Shown piece after piece: positions 1 to 9,368 of a stretch of 64,000 bases of DNA (its first letter is position 1; each line of letters starts with the position of its first letter). The stretch comes from JAJXZJ01 sp050012855. Its GTDB lineage: Bacteria > Verrucomicrobiota > Verrucomicrobiia > Limisphaerales > J093. The notes beneath the pieces were generated by a model. That model was given only the letters and a program-made list of their open reading frames with translations, was not told the origin of the DNA and made no database searches. The position numbers and the translations under genes were made by a program. The DNA lies in contig JBEKGJ010000017.1 in assembly GCA_050012855.1 (NCBI GenBank), positions 1 to 64,000 on the forward strand. The letters run 5' to 3'.

Positions 1-1
1 G

Positions 2-79
2 CCCCCGCCCCTGGCCAAGAGCTTCCGTGCCTTCCACACTCAACTGACCGATTACTTCCAGCAACAACTGGCCGCCTGA
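2..79 (+). CDS. C-terminal fragment of an unidentified protein
   Basis: An open frame enters from the left edge of the window and ends in TGA at 77-79. About 25 residues are visible, finishing FHTQLTDYFQQQLAA. Nothing in so short a piece identifies a family. It converges on the minus-strand BNR-type gene 41 bp away. It could also be a chance frame. Confidence 0.4.
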   Translation, partial: PPPLAKSFRAFHTQLTDYFQQQLAA

Positions 80-120
80 AAACTTGACCTGTCCACTCCA
101 TGTTTTGAACTTCAAGGACT

Positions 121-1578
121 CTAGCGCGCCCGGCGGCGGCGTAATCCTGTGGCGTTCGTTTTGAAATCCTCGGCACGCAAAATGACCGCCACGACCTTGG
201 TCGTCCACTCGCCGCGGTTGTTGAAGTAACTTCCGCGCATCCACACCAGGGCGGTTCGGCTGCCCGGCCAGGCCGGCACCAACGGCCGGAGATTGTCCAT
301 CGTCGAATTGGCCGTCACCGGCACCCACTGCCAGGTCCGGCCGTGGTCGGACGTGACGCCGCGGAAAATCTCCCGATGACGCTCACCGTCGGCGCGGCTG
401 ACCAGCGGTTTGCCCGTCATCGGGTCGGCGTCGGTGGAGAGGAAGACCACGTTGACATGCTGCGGATCAATCGCGCCCAAGCCGGTGTAATCGTCCTCGC
501 CGGCATACAAACGGCGCCCGGCAAAGGCGGTTTCGTGTTCCGCCCACTGCGAACCGTCCCAGTGCGCGTAATGGAACCGGTGGTCGAACCCGCCCTGCCC
601 TTTCGGCAAACCGGCCCCGTCCATTTGCACGGTGAACAAGACCGCCGGCCGTTCCCGTTCGTCGAGACGGATGTCCGTCATCCAGGCTACGTTGCTCGGT
701 CCGCCTTGATAGATGCGCGTCAGGTCCCACGCGTGAACCGTCGTGTTGGAACTGGTCGCCAGTGGCGCGAGCACGGTGCCGTCGCTCAGATGGATGTTCC
801 CGCCACGAATGAAGCCGTGATAGAGGCTGTTGTCGAAATTGCGCGGGTGGTCCTCCGTGGCGACAAAGTGAATCGTGTCGCGGCCGTTCGACGCATACTT
901 TGCATAGGGACTGTAGCCGCGGCGGCCGATGAACAGCTTGCCCCCGTAATGCCAAGAGCGCGCGTCGTCGTCCGAATAGAGATAGTTCGGATCCTGGCTA
1001 ACCCCCCGATGGAAGAGGTAGATGCGCCCCTTCTCCGCCTTCAGCCGGATCGGATTCGCATAGGTCGCGTTGTCGCCGCCCCAGTTTCCCTTCCGGCCCG
1101 GCGTGACCAATTCCGACGCCGCTTGCCAATCGAACGGATCACCCGGGTTCCGGGAGATGCGGAAGAACATCCGCGGTTCCTGGTTATGGGTCGAGTACCC
1201 CGCGAAGTAACGTCCGTCGGGCAACACCAGCAGCCCGGGCGCGTTGTGATCGTCCTGCTCGAAATGCGGGTGAAACAGCACCACGCGGGTTTTGCCGCGG
1301 GCGAGATCGAGCACGGACAACTCCACATTGCCCCAACCGGGCCGTGCGTCATCCGTGAACTTCCCTTCCGCCCGCACCGAACCCACGATCAACCGGCCAT
1401 GATCCACAATCACGCGCGGGTCCATGAACCACGACCATGCGCCGTTGTCGTTGAGTTCGATCAGCCGGCCGCGGACGTAATTGGTTCCGTCCGGCAACGG
1501 AGGCGAAGCCGCGCCGGCCGTGACCGCCCACGTTGCCATTGCCAGGGTCTGCGCCAACCAGCCGCGAAAAGTGTTCAT
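121..1578 (-). CDS. Secreted BNR-4 repeat (sialidase-fold) protein
   Basis: Predicted 485-aa exported protein. The first 23 residues form a signal peptide (MNTFRGWLAQTLAMATWAV, then an Ala-rich stretch). The mature part begins with the GAWSWFMDPRVIVDHGRL segment typical of BNR_4 proteins, a six-bladed propeller fold related to sialidases. GGDNATYANPIRL and HGRTWQWVPV are blade-like motifs. Family members are usually found in polysaccharide-utilisation settings, so a carbohydrate-binding or lyase-like role outside the cytoplasm is likely; the substrate cannot be read from the sequence. It stands alone on the minus strand, 105 bp downstream of the end of the OYE-type gene. The long plus-strand frame opposite it is a high-GC shadow. 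Confidence 0.85.
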   Translation of the reverse strand: MNTFRGWLAQTLAMATWAVTAGAASPPLPDGTNYVRGRLIELNDNGAWSWFMDPRVIVDHGRLIVGSVRAEGKFTDDARPGWGNVELSVLDLARGKTRVVLFHPHFEQDDHNAPGLLVLPDGRYFAGYSTHNQEPRMFFRISRNPGDPFDWQAASELVTPGRKGNWGGDNATYANPIRLKAEKGRIYLFHRGVSQDPNYLYSDDDARSWHYGGKLFIGRRGYSPYAKYASNGRDTIHFVATEDHPRNFDNSLYHGFIRGGNIHLSDGTVLAPLATSSNTTVHAWDLTRIYQGGPSNVAWMTDIRLDERERPAVLFTVQMDGAGLPKGQGGFDHRFHYAHWDGSQWAEHETAFAGRRLYAGEDDYTGLGAIDPQHVNVVFLSTDADPMTGKPLVSRADGERHREIFRGVTSDHGRTWQWVPVTANSTMDNLRPLVPAWPGSRTALVWMRGSYFNNRGEWTTKVVAVILRAEDFKTNATGLRRRRAR

Positions 1579-1683
1579 GCCCGCATCCTGCCGTTATTTT
1601 GCCGCGGATCAAGCGCTGGCCACAGTTCACCGGACCCGCCACGCCGTACCTTGATTTCACCCGGCCCGCCGCCGGCCGCGTCA

Positions 1684-2775
1684 TCACCAGGCCCGGGCGT
1701 ACTGCGGCGGCGGCGGGAGCTTTTCCGGTTGACCGAGCGCACGTGCCGCGTGCGCCGGCCAGTAGGGATCACGCAGGAATTCGCGCGCCAGCAGCACCAG
1801 GTCCGCCTTTCCGTTGCGCACAATCGCCTCGGCTTCCGCCGGCTGCGCGATGCAACCCACGGCGGCAGTGGCAATGCCTGCCTCCCGACGGATGCGCTCG
1901 GCGAATGGCACCTGATAGCACGGGGCAACGGGAATCTTCGCGTCCGGCACGAGTCCGCCGGAACTGCAGTCAATCAAGTCCACCCCCTCCGCCTTGAGCC
2001 GGCGCGCGAGTTCAATGCTCTGCTCGAGGTCCCAGCCGCCCGGCACCCAATCGGTGCACGAGAGCCGCACCGCGAGCGGGAATTTATCCGGCCACACCGC
2101 GCGAACGGCGCGCGTGGTTTCGAGCAGGAAACGGATGCGGTTCGCAAAACCGCCGCCATAACGATCCGGGCGCTGGTTGCTGAGCGGCGAAAGGAATTCG
2201 TGGCTCAGGTAGCCGTGCGCCGAATGCAACTCGAGCCATTCATAGCCGGCGGCGAGCGCGCGTTGGGTGGCCGCCACGAAATCGCTTTGCACACGGGCGA
2301 TGTCCGACTCAGCCATCGCCTGCGGGATCTTGGGCAGTTCGGCGCCAAACGCCAGCGCGCTGGGTGCGATCGTCGGCCAGCCGCCGGCGTTATCGGCCAG
2401 ATGCGCGCCGCCTTCCCACGGGCGCGCGGCCGAAGCCTTGCGACCGGCGTGCGCGAGTTGGATGGCGGGCACCGCACCCTGCTGTTTCACAAAACGATTG
2501 ATCCGCGCGAGCGGTTCGATCTGGTCCGCGGCCCAGAGGCCCAGGTCGCCAGGCGTGATGCGGCCCGCGGGCGAAACCGCCGTGGCCTCGCCGATGACCA
2601 GGCCCGCGCCGCCCACGGCGCGCGCGCCGAGATGAACCAAATGCCAGTCCGTCGCCACGCCATCGGCGCAGGAGTACTGGCACATCGGCGACACGCCGAT
2701 GCGATTGCGCAGTGTGACCGACTTGAGGATCAGCGGTTGAAAGAGATCCGGCTGGTTGCTCGTGTTGTTTCCCAT
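1684..2775 (-). CDS. namA: NADH:flavin oxidoreductase, Old Yellow Enzyme family (YqjM/NamA-like)
   Basis: FMN-dependent ene-reductase of 363 aa, a single TIM barrel. The ATG at 2775 is chosen because homology begins right after it (DLFQPLILKSVTLRNRIGVSP). The frame runs 63 codons further upstream but that part looks non-coding. Hallmarks of the YqjM class are visible: MCQYS with the redox-tuning Cys, QLAHAGRK, and HSAHGYLSHEFLSPLSN with the substrate-binding pair and the YGG that follows. These enzymes reduce activated C=C bonds with NAD(P)H; the physiological substrate is unknown. No operon partner is evident. Confidence 0.92.
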   Translation of the reverse strand: MGNNTSNQPDLFQPLILKSVTLRNRIGVSPMCQYSCADGVATDWHLVHLGARAVGGAGLVIGEATAVSPAGRITPGDLGLWAADQIEPLARINRFVKQQGAVPAIQLAHAGRKASAARPWEGGAHLADNAGGWPTIAPSALAFGAELPKIPQAMAESDIARVQSDFVAATQRALAAGYEWLELHSAHGYLSHEFLSPLSNQRPDRYGGGFANRIRFLLETTRAVRAVWPDKFPLAVRLSCTDWVPGGWDLEQSIELARRLKAEGVDLIDCSSGGLVPDAKIPVAPCYQVPFAERIRREAGIATAAVGCIAQPAEAEAIVRNGKADLVLLAREFLRDPYWPAHAARALGQPEKLPPPPQYARAW

Positions 2776-3014
2776 CGGGGACCCGTAATAATCCCGGACG
2801 GCGCGTTGCGCAAGTGGCGAAGAACCGCCGCCCGCAAGTGGGCCGGGCCGTGCTGAGCTGTCGCGGCGCTCCCCATTCACTCGTCCCGGCGGAGCAGAGC
2901 GAACAATGCCCCCAGCGGATTGCGCACTTTGTCCAGATTCCGTCCCCAAGCGCTCCAGCCCCAAAGGTTGAACAGGAGGCAGCAGAGTGAACAGAAACCA
3001 GATGCTCTCTCCAA

Positions 3015-3114
3015 GAGCTGAAAGCCCGAAAGAACATAGCCCAGGGCAAAGCGAGTCCGCGAGCGACGCCCTGGGTCAACCATCAGCATATTTTCCAAGC
3101 CCTGAAAGGGCGGC
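3015..3114. repeat. Dispersed ~100-bp palindromic repeat, family 1 copy 1
   Basis: This stretch aligns over its whole length with 54255-54351. Both contain an identical core GCGAGTCCGCGAGCGACGCC (3051-3070 here), preceded by a GGGC and followed by a CCCNGGGT half that can pair, and both end in the small hairpin GCCCTGAAAGGGC (GTA loop in the other copy). It lies in the 429-bp gap between the OYE-type gene and an oxidoreductase gene. I see no other gene in the gap. An open frame on the minus strand here (2877-3170) is a by-product of the repeat. Confidence 0.8.
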
Positions 3115-3204
3115 CTAGTTTTGCGTTGCAACGGTTCTCCCGTTTTCCCTTTGGCCGCTTTCCGTCTCATTCCACGGTCCGGCGGGTTGGACGTGAACGA
3201 CCCG

Positions 3205-4539
3205 TCAGCCGTTCAGGGTCCAGCCCGGCCGGTAGGTCCGGCGCAACAGGGCGTCCGCCTCCGGGTTGTCCGTGACGCGGCCGGCGGCGCCGTCGTAGCT
3301 GATCTTCTTGCCCACCCGGTAGGCGACCATGCCGAGCAGCATCTGCTCGATCATGTTGCCGCTGTACTCGAAGTCGCACGACGTCTTGAGACTGCCCTTG
3401 CACGCGTTCAGCCATTCCTGCTGGAAGCCGTGCATCTTCGGAATCAGCGCGTCCTTCGAGCGCGGTTTGAAATAGGTGAAATCTGCGCTGTCGCTGTTGG
3501 GAATGATCAGGCGCGAGGTGAAGTCGGACACCAGCGTGCCTTTGCTGCCCTCGAACATGGCGCCGTGGTCAATGTGCTTCAGGTCCACCGCGGGGTACGG
3601 GTTCTCGGGCAGCGCGCCGCCCTGATACCATGCAACTTTGATCGCCGGCCGCCAGCCGTTGGCAGGGTGATCGAAATGCGTTTCCAGCCGGACCGGGGTG
3701 ACCTCGGGATTGAACGGATCGCCCTTGCCCTCGGCGGAGGTCGGCAGGGTGACGTCAATCGCGTTCCAGGCAATGTCCATGGTGTGGCTGCCCATGTCGC
3801 CCACCTGGCCGCTGCCGAAGTCCCAATACATGTTCCAGGAAAGACAGTTCGCGCCCGGGCCGCCGGCGAAATAGCCGGGGTTGTAAGGATGGAACGGCGA
3901 GGGGCCGATCCACAGGTCGTAGTGGAGCGTTTTGGGCGGTTCGCCTTGGGCGGGCAGGTAGCCGGGCCGGGGAATCTTGCGGTCACCCCAGGCGCAAACC
4001 GATTCGAGCGTGCCGATCGCGCCGTCGCGAATGAGTTCACGCACGCGGTTGAAGTTCTCGTATTCGTGGCGCTGCGTGCCGCACTGAGTGGCGAGCTTGG
4101 CCTTGTTCTTCAGGAAATTGGCGCGGACGACGCGGGCTTCCTCGACGCTGTTGGCCAGCGGTTTCTCGCAATAGACATGAAGGCCGCGGTTCAGCGCCCA
4201 GTTGGCAACGAAGGAGTGGCAGTGATCGGCGGTGCAGATCACGACGGCATTGAGGTCCTTCTGGTCGAGGCACTGGCGCCAGTCCACGTATTGTTTGGCG
4301 TTGGGGACGTTCAGCTTCTGCGCACCGAAAGCGAGGTGCTCCTCGTTCACGTCGCAGAGGGCGACGACGTTTTCGCCGCGTAGCGCGCCGAAGTGCGCCT
4401 CGCCGCGGCCCCAGGTGCCGATGAGGGCGATGTTGAGTTTGTTGCTGGGGGCGTCGGCGCCGAACAGTTTCATCCGGGGCAGGATGAGCCCGGCGGCTCC
4501 GGTGAAGGCGGCGGTGCGGAGGAATTCACGTCGTTTCAT
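3205..4539 (-). CDS. Tat-exported Gfo/Idh/MocA family oxidoreductase (1)
   Basis: A 444-aa NAD(P)-dependent sugar-dehydrogenase-type protein. The start at 4539 gives a twin-arginine leader, MKRREFLRTAAFTGAAGLI. The Rossmann domain follows (KLNIALIGTWGRGEAHFGAL), then VVALCDVN, the HCYCEKPLANSVEEAR-type catalytic lysine motif (YCEKPLA) and a C-terminal alpha/beta domain. Family members oxidise or isomerise sugars, inositols and related compounds; the Tat leader places this one outside the cytoplasm with a tightly bound cofactor. It is one of four such genes in the window. No operon partner is evident. Confidence 0.92.
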   Translation of the reverse strand: MKRREFLRTAAFTGAAGLILPRMKLFGADAPSNKLNIALIGTWGRGEAHFGALRGENVVALCDVNEEHLAFGAQKLNVPNAKQYVDWRQCLDQKDLNAVVICTADHCHSFVANWALNRGLHVYCEKPLANSVEEARVVRANFLKNKAKLATQCGTQRHEYENFNRVRELIRDGAIGTLESVCAWGDRKIPRPGYLPAQGEPPKTLHYDLWIGPSPFHPYNPGYFAGGPGANCLSWNMYWDFGSGQVGDMGSHTMDIAWNAIDVTLPTSAEGKGDPFNPEVTPVRLETHFDHPANGWRPAIKVAWYQGGALPENPYPAVDLKHIDHGAMFEGSKGTLVSDFTSRLIIPNSDSADFTYFKPRSKDALIPKMHGFQQEWLNACKGSLKTSCDFEYSGNMIEQMLLGMVAYRVGKKISYDGAAGRVTDNPEADALLRRTYRPGWTLNG

Positions 4540-4790
4540 AATGGTCTTCGATTGGGGGCTTGGGTTGGCGGGTCGGCAGCTCATCGGTGAAAAAGCGGCG
4601 CCCATGCCGGCGAAAGGCAGTGGCCTGGACCCGTGGACATGGGCGTTCACCTAATCTTCCCCTGCCCGATCGTCAAGCTCCATTTCTGAAAAACGGCCGC
4701 CGGACGCGGCGCAGCCAGCCTTTTGGCCGGGCTCGAGGGCGGGCCAATGACGTCGACTGCGACCATGACGGGCGCATCCGCGCACTGCCC

Positions 4791-4912
4791 CGGACCGCGG
4801 CTGCGTCGCAGACCAGTCGCAGCACGTTGAAGAAGACCACGGTCTCCAGCGCATTCCAGCACGCCATTCGGGCGATGGCGCTGCGGCTGGCCCTCGGCAC
4901 AGCCGCGGTCTG
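4791..4912. repeat. 122-bp element with terminal inverted repeats, family 2 copy 1
   Basis: The element starts CGGACCGCGGCTG and ends CAGCCGCGGTCTG, which are inverted repeats of each other. A copy of exactly the same length lies at 48427-48548. Both share GTCGCAGACCAG just inside the left end. It occupies the 420-bp gap between the divergent oxidoreductase and serS genes, ending 47 bp before the serS start. Nothing else recognisable is in the gap. It has no coding capacity and behaves like a non-autonomous palindromic element. Confidence 0.8.
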
Positions 4913-4959
4913 CCGCCGTTACGTCTTGCCGGGTCAATGTTCGCTTCTATAATGACCCG

Positions 4960-6264
4960 ATGCTGGACATCAAACTGGTCCGCGAGCAACCCGACCGCGT
5001 CCGCCAACGCCTGGCCAGCCGGCGTGCCGTGGACGAGGCGCGGGTGGACGAATTGCTCGCCTTGGACGAGCAGCGCCGCAAGCTTCTCGGCGAGGTGGAA
5101 GCCCTCAAATCCCAGCGGAACCGCGTGTCGAAGGAGATCGGCGCGCTCATGGCGCAGAAGAAGCCCGCCGAAGCGGAGGCCAAGAAAGTCGAAACCCGGG
5201 CTATTGGCGACCGGATCACGGGGCTGGACCAGGAAGTGGCGGTCGCCGAGGCCGCCCGGGACAAGATTCTCGTTCGCCTGCCCAACCTGCCCCATCCAAG
5301 CGTGCCACTTGGCACGACAGCGGCGGACAATCCGGTGGTACGGACCTGGGGCAGCACGGCGACGTTCGGTTTCACGCCCAAAACGCACATCGAGTTGTGC
5401 GAAAGCCTGAAACTAGTTGACTTTGCCCGCGGCGCCAAACTCAGCGGCAGAGGCTTTCTGCTTTACACCGGTTGGGGCGCGCGATTGGAGCGGGCGTTGA
5501 TTCAGTTCCTGCTCGATCTCCACGTGCATGAACACGGTTACACGGAGGTTTCGCCGCCGTTCATCATCGGCCGGGACTGCATGTTCGGCGTCGGCCAGTT
5601 CCCGAAGTTCGAGGACCAGGCCTACGCCGTGCAGGAAGGCCAGGACGGCAGCACGCTGGGCCGGCTTTACCTGCTGCCCACCGCCGAGGCGCCGGTCGCC
5701 AACATTCATCGCGAGGAAATACTTAAAGCCAGCCAGCTCCCGATCCATTATGTGGCCTACAGCCCGTGTTTCCGCGCGGAGGCGGGCGCCGCGGGCGTCG
5801 GCACGCGCGGCATGATCCGCGTCCATCAGTTCGACAAGGTGGAGTTGATCCGGATCACGACGCCGGAGAACAGCTATGCCGAACATGAGGAAATGCTGGC
5901 CAACGCCGAGAAGGTGCTCCAGCGCCTCGGCCTTCATTACCGCGTGGTGCTCCTCTGCACCGGCGACATGGGGTTTGCCAGTGCCAAGACCTACGACGTC
6001 GAAGTATGGGCGCCGGGACAGGGCCAGTATCTCGAGGTTTCGAGCGTATCCAATTGTGAGGATTTCCAGGCCCGCCGGATGAACCTGCGCTACAAAACCG
6101 AAGCCGGCGAGAACCGCTTCCCGCACATCCTCAATGGCAGCGGCACCGCCCTCGCGCGGCTGTTCGTCGCCCTGGTGGAAACCCATCAACAGCCGGACGG
6201 CAGCGTGGTCGTGCCCGAGCCGCTCCGGCCCTATCTCAAGGCGGACCGCATCCCGACCCCGTGA
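4960..6264 (+). CDS. serS: Seryl-tRNA synthetase
   Basis: Class II aminoacyl-tRNA synthetase of 434 aa, charging tRNA-Ser (and tRNA-Sec where present) with serine in the cytoplasm. The N-terminal 110 residues form the tRNA-binding coiled coil, rich in Glu/Arg/Lys. The catalytic core shows motif 2 (FRAEAGAAGVGTRGMIRVHQF) and motif 3 (NGSGTALARLFVALVE). Length is normal for bacterial SerRS. The ATG opens MLDIKLVREQPDRVRQ, as in homologues. glgA follows 16 bp later, so the two may share a transcript. Confidence 0.98.
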   Translation: MLDIKLVREQPDRVRQRLASRRAVDEARVDELLALDEQRRKLLGEVEALKSQRNRVSKEIGALMAQKKPAEAEAKKVETRAIGDRITGLDQEVAVAEAARDKILVRLPNLPHPSVPLGTTAADNPVVRTWGSTATFGFTPKTHIELCESLKLVDFARGAKLSGRGFLLYTGWGARLERALIQFLLDLHVHEHGYTEVSPPFIIGRDCMFGVGQFPKFEDQAYAVQEGQDGSTLGRLYLLPTAEAPVANIHREEILKASQLPIHYVAYSPCFRAEAGAAGVGTRGMIRVHQFDKVELIRITTPENSYAEHEEMLANAEKVLQRLGLHYRVVLLCTGDMGFASAKTYDVEVWAPGQGQYLEVSSVSNCEDFQARRMNLRYKTEAGENRFPHILNGSGTALARLFVALVETHQQPDGSVVVPEPLRPYLKADRIPTP

Positions 6265-6280
6265 TCACGCTGCATTTTTC

Positions 6281-7741
6281 ATGAACGTTCTGCTGGCGAG
6301 CGCGGAGGTCCATCCGTATTCCAAAACCGGCGGTCTGGCCGACATGGTGGCCGCGCTCGGAAAATTCCTCGCGAAGGCGGGCCATCGCGTCGGCCTGGTC
6401 ACGCCGCTCTACCGTGGAATTCGCGGCCGGTTTCCCGAACTGCGCCCGTTTGAGTTGCCGCTGGCCCTGCCACTCGGCGGCCAAACCGTGTCCGCGCGGC
6501 TGTGGACGCTGACGCCGGTTCCCGGGTTCACGATTTATTTCGTGGACCAGCCGGGATTCTTCGATCGCGCCGGTCTGTACACCGAGAACAAGGCGGAATA
6601 CGCCGACAACGCCGACCGGTTCATCTTCCTCTCCAAATGTGTCGCGCACCTGGCCCGGCATCTGAACTGGCGGCCGGAACTGGTTCACGTGCATGACTGG
6701 CATGTGGGGCTGGTGCCGCTGCTCATCCGGCATCAAGGCTGGCATGACGCCTGGGTCAATCCACCGCGGACCTGCCTGACGATTCACAACCTCGCCTATC
6801 AGGGCATTTACCCGGTGGAGCAATACGAACTCACCAATCTGCCGTGGTACTATTACCACCCCGACGGCGCGGAGTACTACGGCCGGTTGAACTTGTTGAA
6901 GACCGGTATCGCCTTTGCCGATGCGCTGACGACGGTCAGCCCCCGTTATGCCAGCGAGATTACCACGCCGGAATTCGGCTGCGGCCTGGATGGCCTGCTG
7001 CGCGCGCGGCGGGGCGTGCTCACCGGCATTCTCAACGGCGTGGACTACGATGAATGGCGCACCGCCGGGAACCCTCACCTGCCCCATGCTTACACGGCCG
7101 GGGAGATTGCCGGCAAGGCGGCGAACAAGACGTTGCTCCAGCGGGAACTCGGCCTGGCCGAACGCGCCGACGTGCCGCTTTTTGGCACCATCACGCGGCT
7201 CGAGGAACAGAAGGGAGTGGACCTTCTGCTGGGCGCACTCGAGGAAATGCTGCCGCACGACCTGCAGTATGCGCTGCTCGGCAGCGGCCAACCGCCCTTC
7301 GAGGCGGCGTTCAAGCAGTTGGCCGCCCGCCACCCGGACAAAGTTGCGGTGCGGATCGGGTACGACGGCCTGCTCGCCCACCGCATCGAGGCCGCCTGTG
7401 ACTTCTACCTGATGCCGTCGCGTTTCGAGCCGAGCGGGCTCAACCAGATGTACAGCCTGCGCTACGGAACGGTGCCGGTGGTCCGCGCCACGGGCGGACT
7501 CGATGACGCGGTCGTGGACGTGCGGGAGAACCTTGCCTCGGCCAATGGGATCAAGTTCGCTGGGGCGAGCACGCAGGCGCTGGTCCAAGGCATTCGCAAG
7601 GCGCTGACGCTCTACCGGTCGCCCGAGTGGCTCCAGTATTATCGGGCCAACGGGATGCGGACCAACTTCTCCTGGGAGCGCGCGGTGGCGGAATACGAGG
7701 CGCTTTACCGGCGGCTGCTGGGCGTGTCTTCTTCCAAGTAG
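6281..7741 (+). CDS. glgA: Glycogen synthase (ADP-glucose type)
   Basis: GT5 glycosyltransferase of 486 aa that extends alpha-1,4-glucan from ADP-glucose. The ATG at 6281 is chosen because MNVLLASAEVHPYSKTGGLADM matches the canonical N-terminus, including the KTGGL sugar-nucleotide motif. The C-terminal Rossmann domain carries PSRFEPSGLNQMYSLRYG and TGGLDDAV, the usual donor-binding EPxGL region. It begins 16 bp after serS and converges with the minus-strand sulfatase gene, leaving only 10 bp between stops. Confidence 0.97.
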   Translation: MNVLLASAEVHPYSKTGGLADMVAALGKFLAKAGHRVGLVTPLYRGIRGRFPELRPFELPLALPLGGQTVSARLWTLTPVPGFTIYFVDQPGFFDRAGLYTENKAEYADNADRFIFLSKCVAHLARHLNWRPELVHVHDWHVGLVPLLIRHQGWHDAWVNPPRTCLTIHNLAYQGIYPVEQYELTNLPWYYYHPDGAEYYGRLNLLKTGIAFADALTTVSPRYASEITTPEFGCGLDGLLRARRGVLTGILNGVDYDEWRTAGNPHLPHAYTAGEIAGKAANKTLLQRELGLAERADVPLFGTITRLEEQKGVDLLLGALEEMLPHDLQYALLGSGQPPFEAAFKQLAARHPDKVAVRIGYDGLLAHRIEAACDFYLMPSRFEPSGLNQMYSLRYGTVPVVRATGGLDDAVVDVRENLASANGIKFAGASTQALVQGIRKALTLYRSPEWLQYYRANGMRTNFSWERAVAEYEALYRRLLGVSSSK

Positions 7742-7751
7742 CCCCACCCCA

Positions 7752-9368
7752 TCAACTGGTCGAGGTTCCCGTCCGCTGGCGGTCGTAAGCCGGTGGCTGC
7801 GTAGTTTTCCGCCTTTCGAGCCACGTCGCGGCTTGCTGAAGATCGCGAACCTCCCCGCGCAAGACGGCGAGCACCAGGTCGTGGGTCAGCACCGTGTTGA
7901 TCATGGCGCCAAATTCAACACCGTGGTCGCTCCCGGGTGGGCGCACCATGAACGGCACCCGATGATCCACCCGTCCGTCCCAGATGGCCGACTCACGCCA
8001 CCAATGGTCGGTACTGACGATAAACCACGTCTTGTCCTGCAGCCCGGCCCGCACAACGGACTGGCGGATCTCGCCCAACATGCGATCAGCCAGCGCCAGG
8101 TTGTTGAAATAGCCGTCCGCTTTGCGCATCGGGACAACCGTGAAACTCTTTCCGGCCGGCAGATAGACTCCGGGTTTGTGGGGCGGCGCCAGATGGAATA
8201 GCGACAGATTATATTTAGGATCAGCCGCCAGCATCTCAGCTTGCACCTGACCGGCCCGGCACACCTCGATGAAAAGCCGGCGCACTTCGAAGGTGCCGAA
8301 CATGGCCAGCAACTCCTGCGCCATCGCCTGTCCGTAGGTCCGACCACGAGCCAGCTCCGACGTCGGGTATGGAAACCACACACAGTAGCTCAGCGCACGT
8401 CCCAAGATGCGGGCGTAGGGATGATACCATCCCACCAGCGCCGTGTTGGCTCCCAACTCCCGGGCCCGGGAAAAGACCGACGGCACGCTCCGCCAGTCCA
8501 ACAATCCTTCGCCCTCCGCCGGCTTGAGCAGGAGCTGCGACGGCCCCGTCACCTGCACAGCCGCAAGGTCCCTTCCCGCAATCAACGCGGGCATGGAGAT
8601 CAGGGTGGAGCCGCCCGGCGGGTAGGCATTGGTCGCAAACACCGACTCACGGCGGATCTGGTCAAAATTCGGCAACCGCACTCCAAGGGGACGCTGTTCA
8701 AACACCAGCCGATAATCCACTTCATCGAAAATGATCCAAACCACCCTGGCCATCCCCGGACGCGCGGGCGTCAGGGGCGCCGGCGCCGGCTCAACGCCGC
8801 TCTGCCGCAGATGCTGCAGGCCCAAAAGCAACCCGAGCGTGTGGACGACGGTCAGCCAGGCGAGTGGCGACAGAATGACCACGGCGGCGGTCATCGTCCG
8901 GGCACACCGACGGTGCTGCCAGGCAACCAGCGCCAGGAAGACCAGGAACAACACCATCAGCAACGGTCGTTGAAAAAGCGCCGCCAGTTGGTAGTCCGGG
9001 AGCTTCACCAGCACGGAGCGCACGAAATCCAGCGGCACGATCAGCACCGCCAGCAGCAGCCCATGAATCACGAAGCGGACCCAGCCCCGGCGAGTGTTTC
9101 GCCACAGCCGCATCACGAGGAAAAACACCGCGGCCAGCCAGAACAGATTCATCAACAAGGCCAGCAGCGTGGGCGCCTCCACCTGCACCTGGTTGAAATA
9201 GCTGAAGTCCTTGTCGAAAAGAATGGGAAACCACGCGCCAACCAGCACCAGGTTGGCCAGCGACAGCCCTACGATGCCATCCTTCACCCACTGCTTCCAC
9301 AGCGCGTCCGCAGGACCGTGCGGCGGGGGCGACGCGACGCCCGGGCTGGCTGATGGGTTCTCGATCAT
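7752..9368 (-). CDS. Membrane-anchored sulfatase-superfamily protein
   Basis: A 538-aa protein with about five N-terminal membrane segments (roughly residues 30-180) and an extracytoplasmic alkaline-phosphatase-fold domain, like LtaS/OpgB-type enzymes. Superfamily features are the metal-binding IIFDEVDYR at the start of the domain, a GGSTLISMP segment where the nucleophile Thr/Ser would lie, and STDHWW near the end. Its ATG overlaps the stop of the upstream methyltransferase gene in ATGA (9365-9368), so the two are translationally coupled. Such enzymes often transfer or remove phospho-groups on surface glycans rather than sulfate. The substrate is unknown. Confidence 0.85.
   Translation of the reverse strand: MIENPSASPGVASPPPHGPADALWKQWVKDGIVGLSLANLVLVGAWFPILFDKDFSYFNQVQVEAPTLLALLMNLFWLAAVFFLVMRLWRNTRRGWVRFVIHGLLLAVLIVPLDFVRSVLVKLPDYQLAALFQRPLLMVLFLVFLALVAWQHRRCARTMTAAVVILSPLAWLTVVHTLGLLLGLQHLRQSGVEPAPAPLTPARPGMARVVWIIFDEVDYRLVFEQRPLGVRLPNFDQIRRESVFATNAYPPGGSTLISMPALIAGRDLAAVQVTGPSQLLLKPAEGEGLLDWRSVPSVFSRARELGANTALVGWYHPYARILGRALSYCVWFPYPTSELARGRTYGQAMAQELLAMFGTFEVRRLFIEVCRAGQVQAEMLAADPKYNLSLFHLAPPHKPGVYLPAGKSFTVVPMRKADGYFNNLALADRMLGEIRQSVVRAGLQDKTWFIVSTDHWWRESAIWDGRVDHRVPFMVRPPGSDHGVEFGAMINTVLTHDLVLAVLRGEVRDLQQAATWLERRKTTQPPAYDRQRTGTSTS

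Noticed and set aside
343..2856. An 837-aa open frame on the plus strand
   Set aside because: It is the mirror of the BNR-type and OYE-type genes, which have clear family motifs. Long antisense frames are expected at this GC content.
2877..3170. A 97-aa minus-strand ORF in the gap
   Set aside because: Its sequence derives largely from the dispersed repeat family 1; no start signal or family support.
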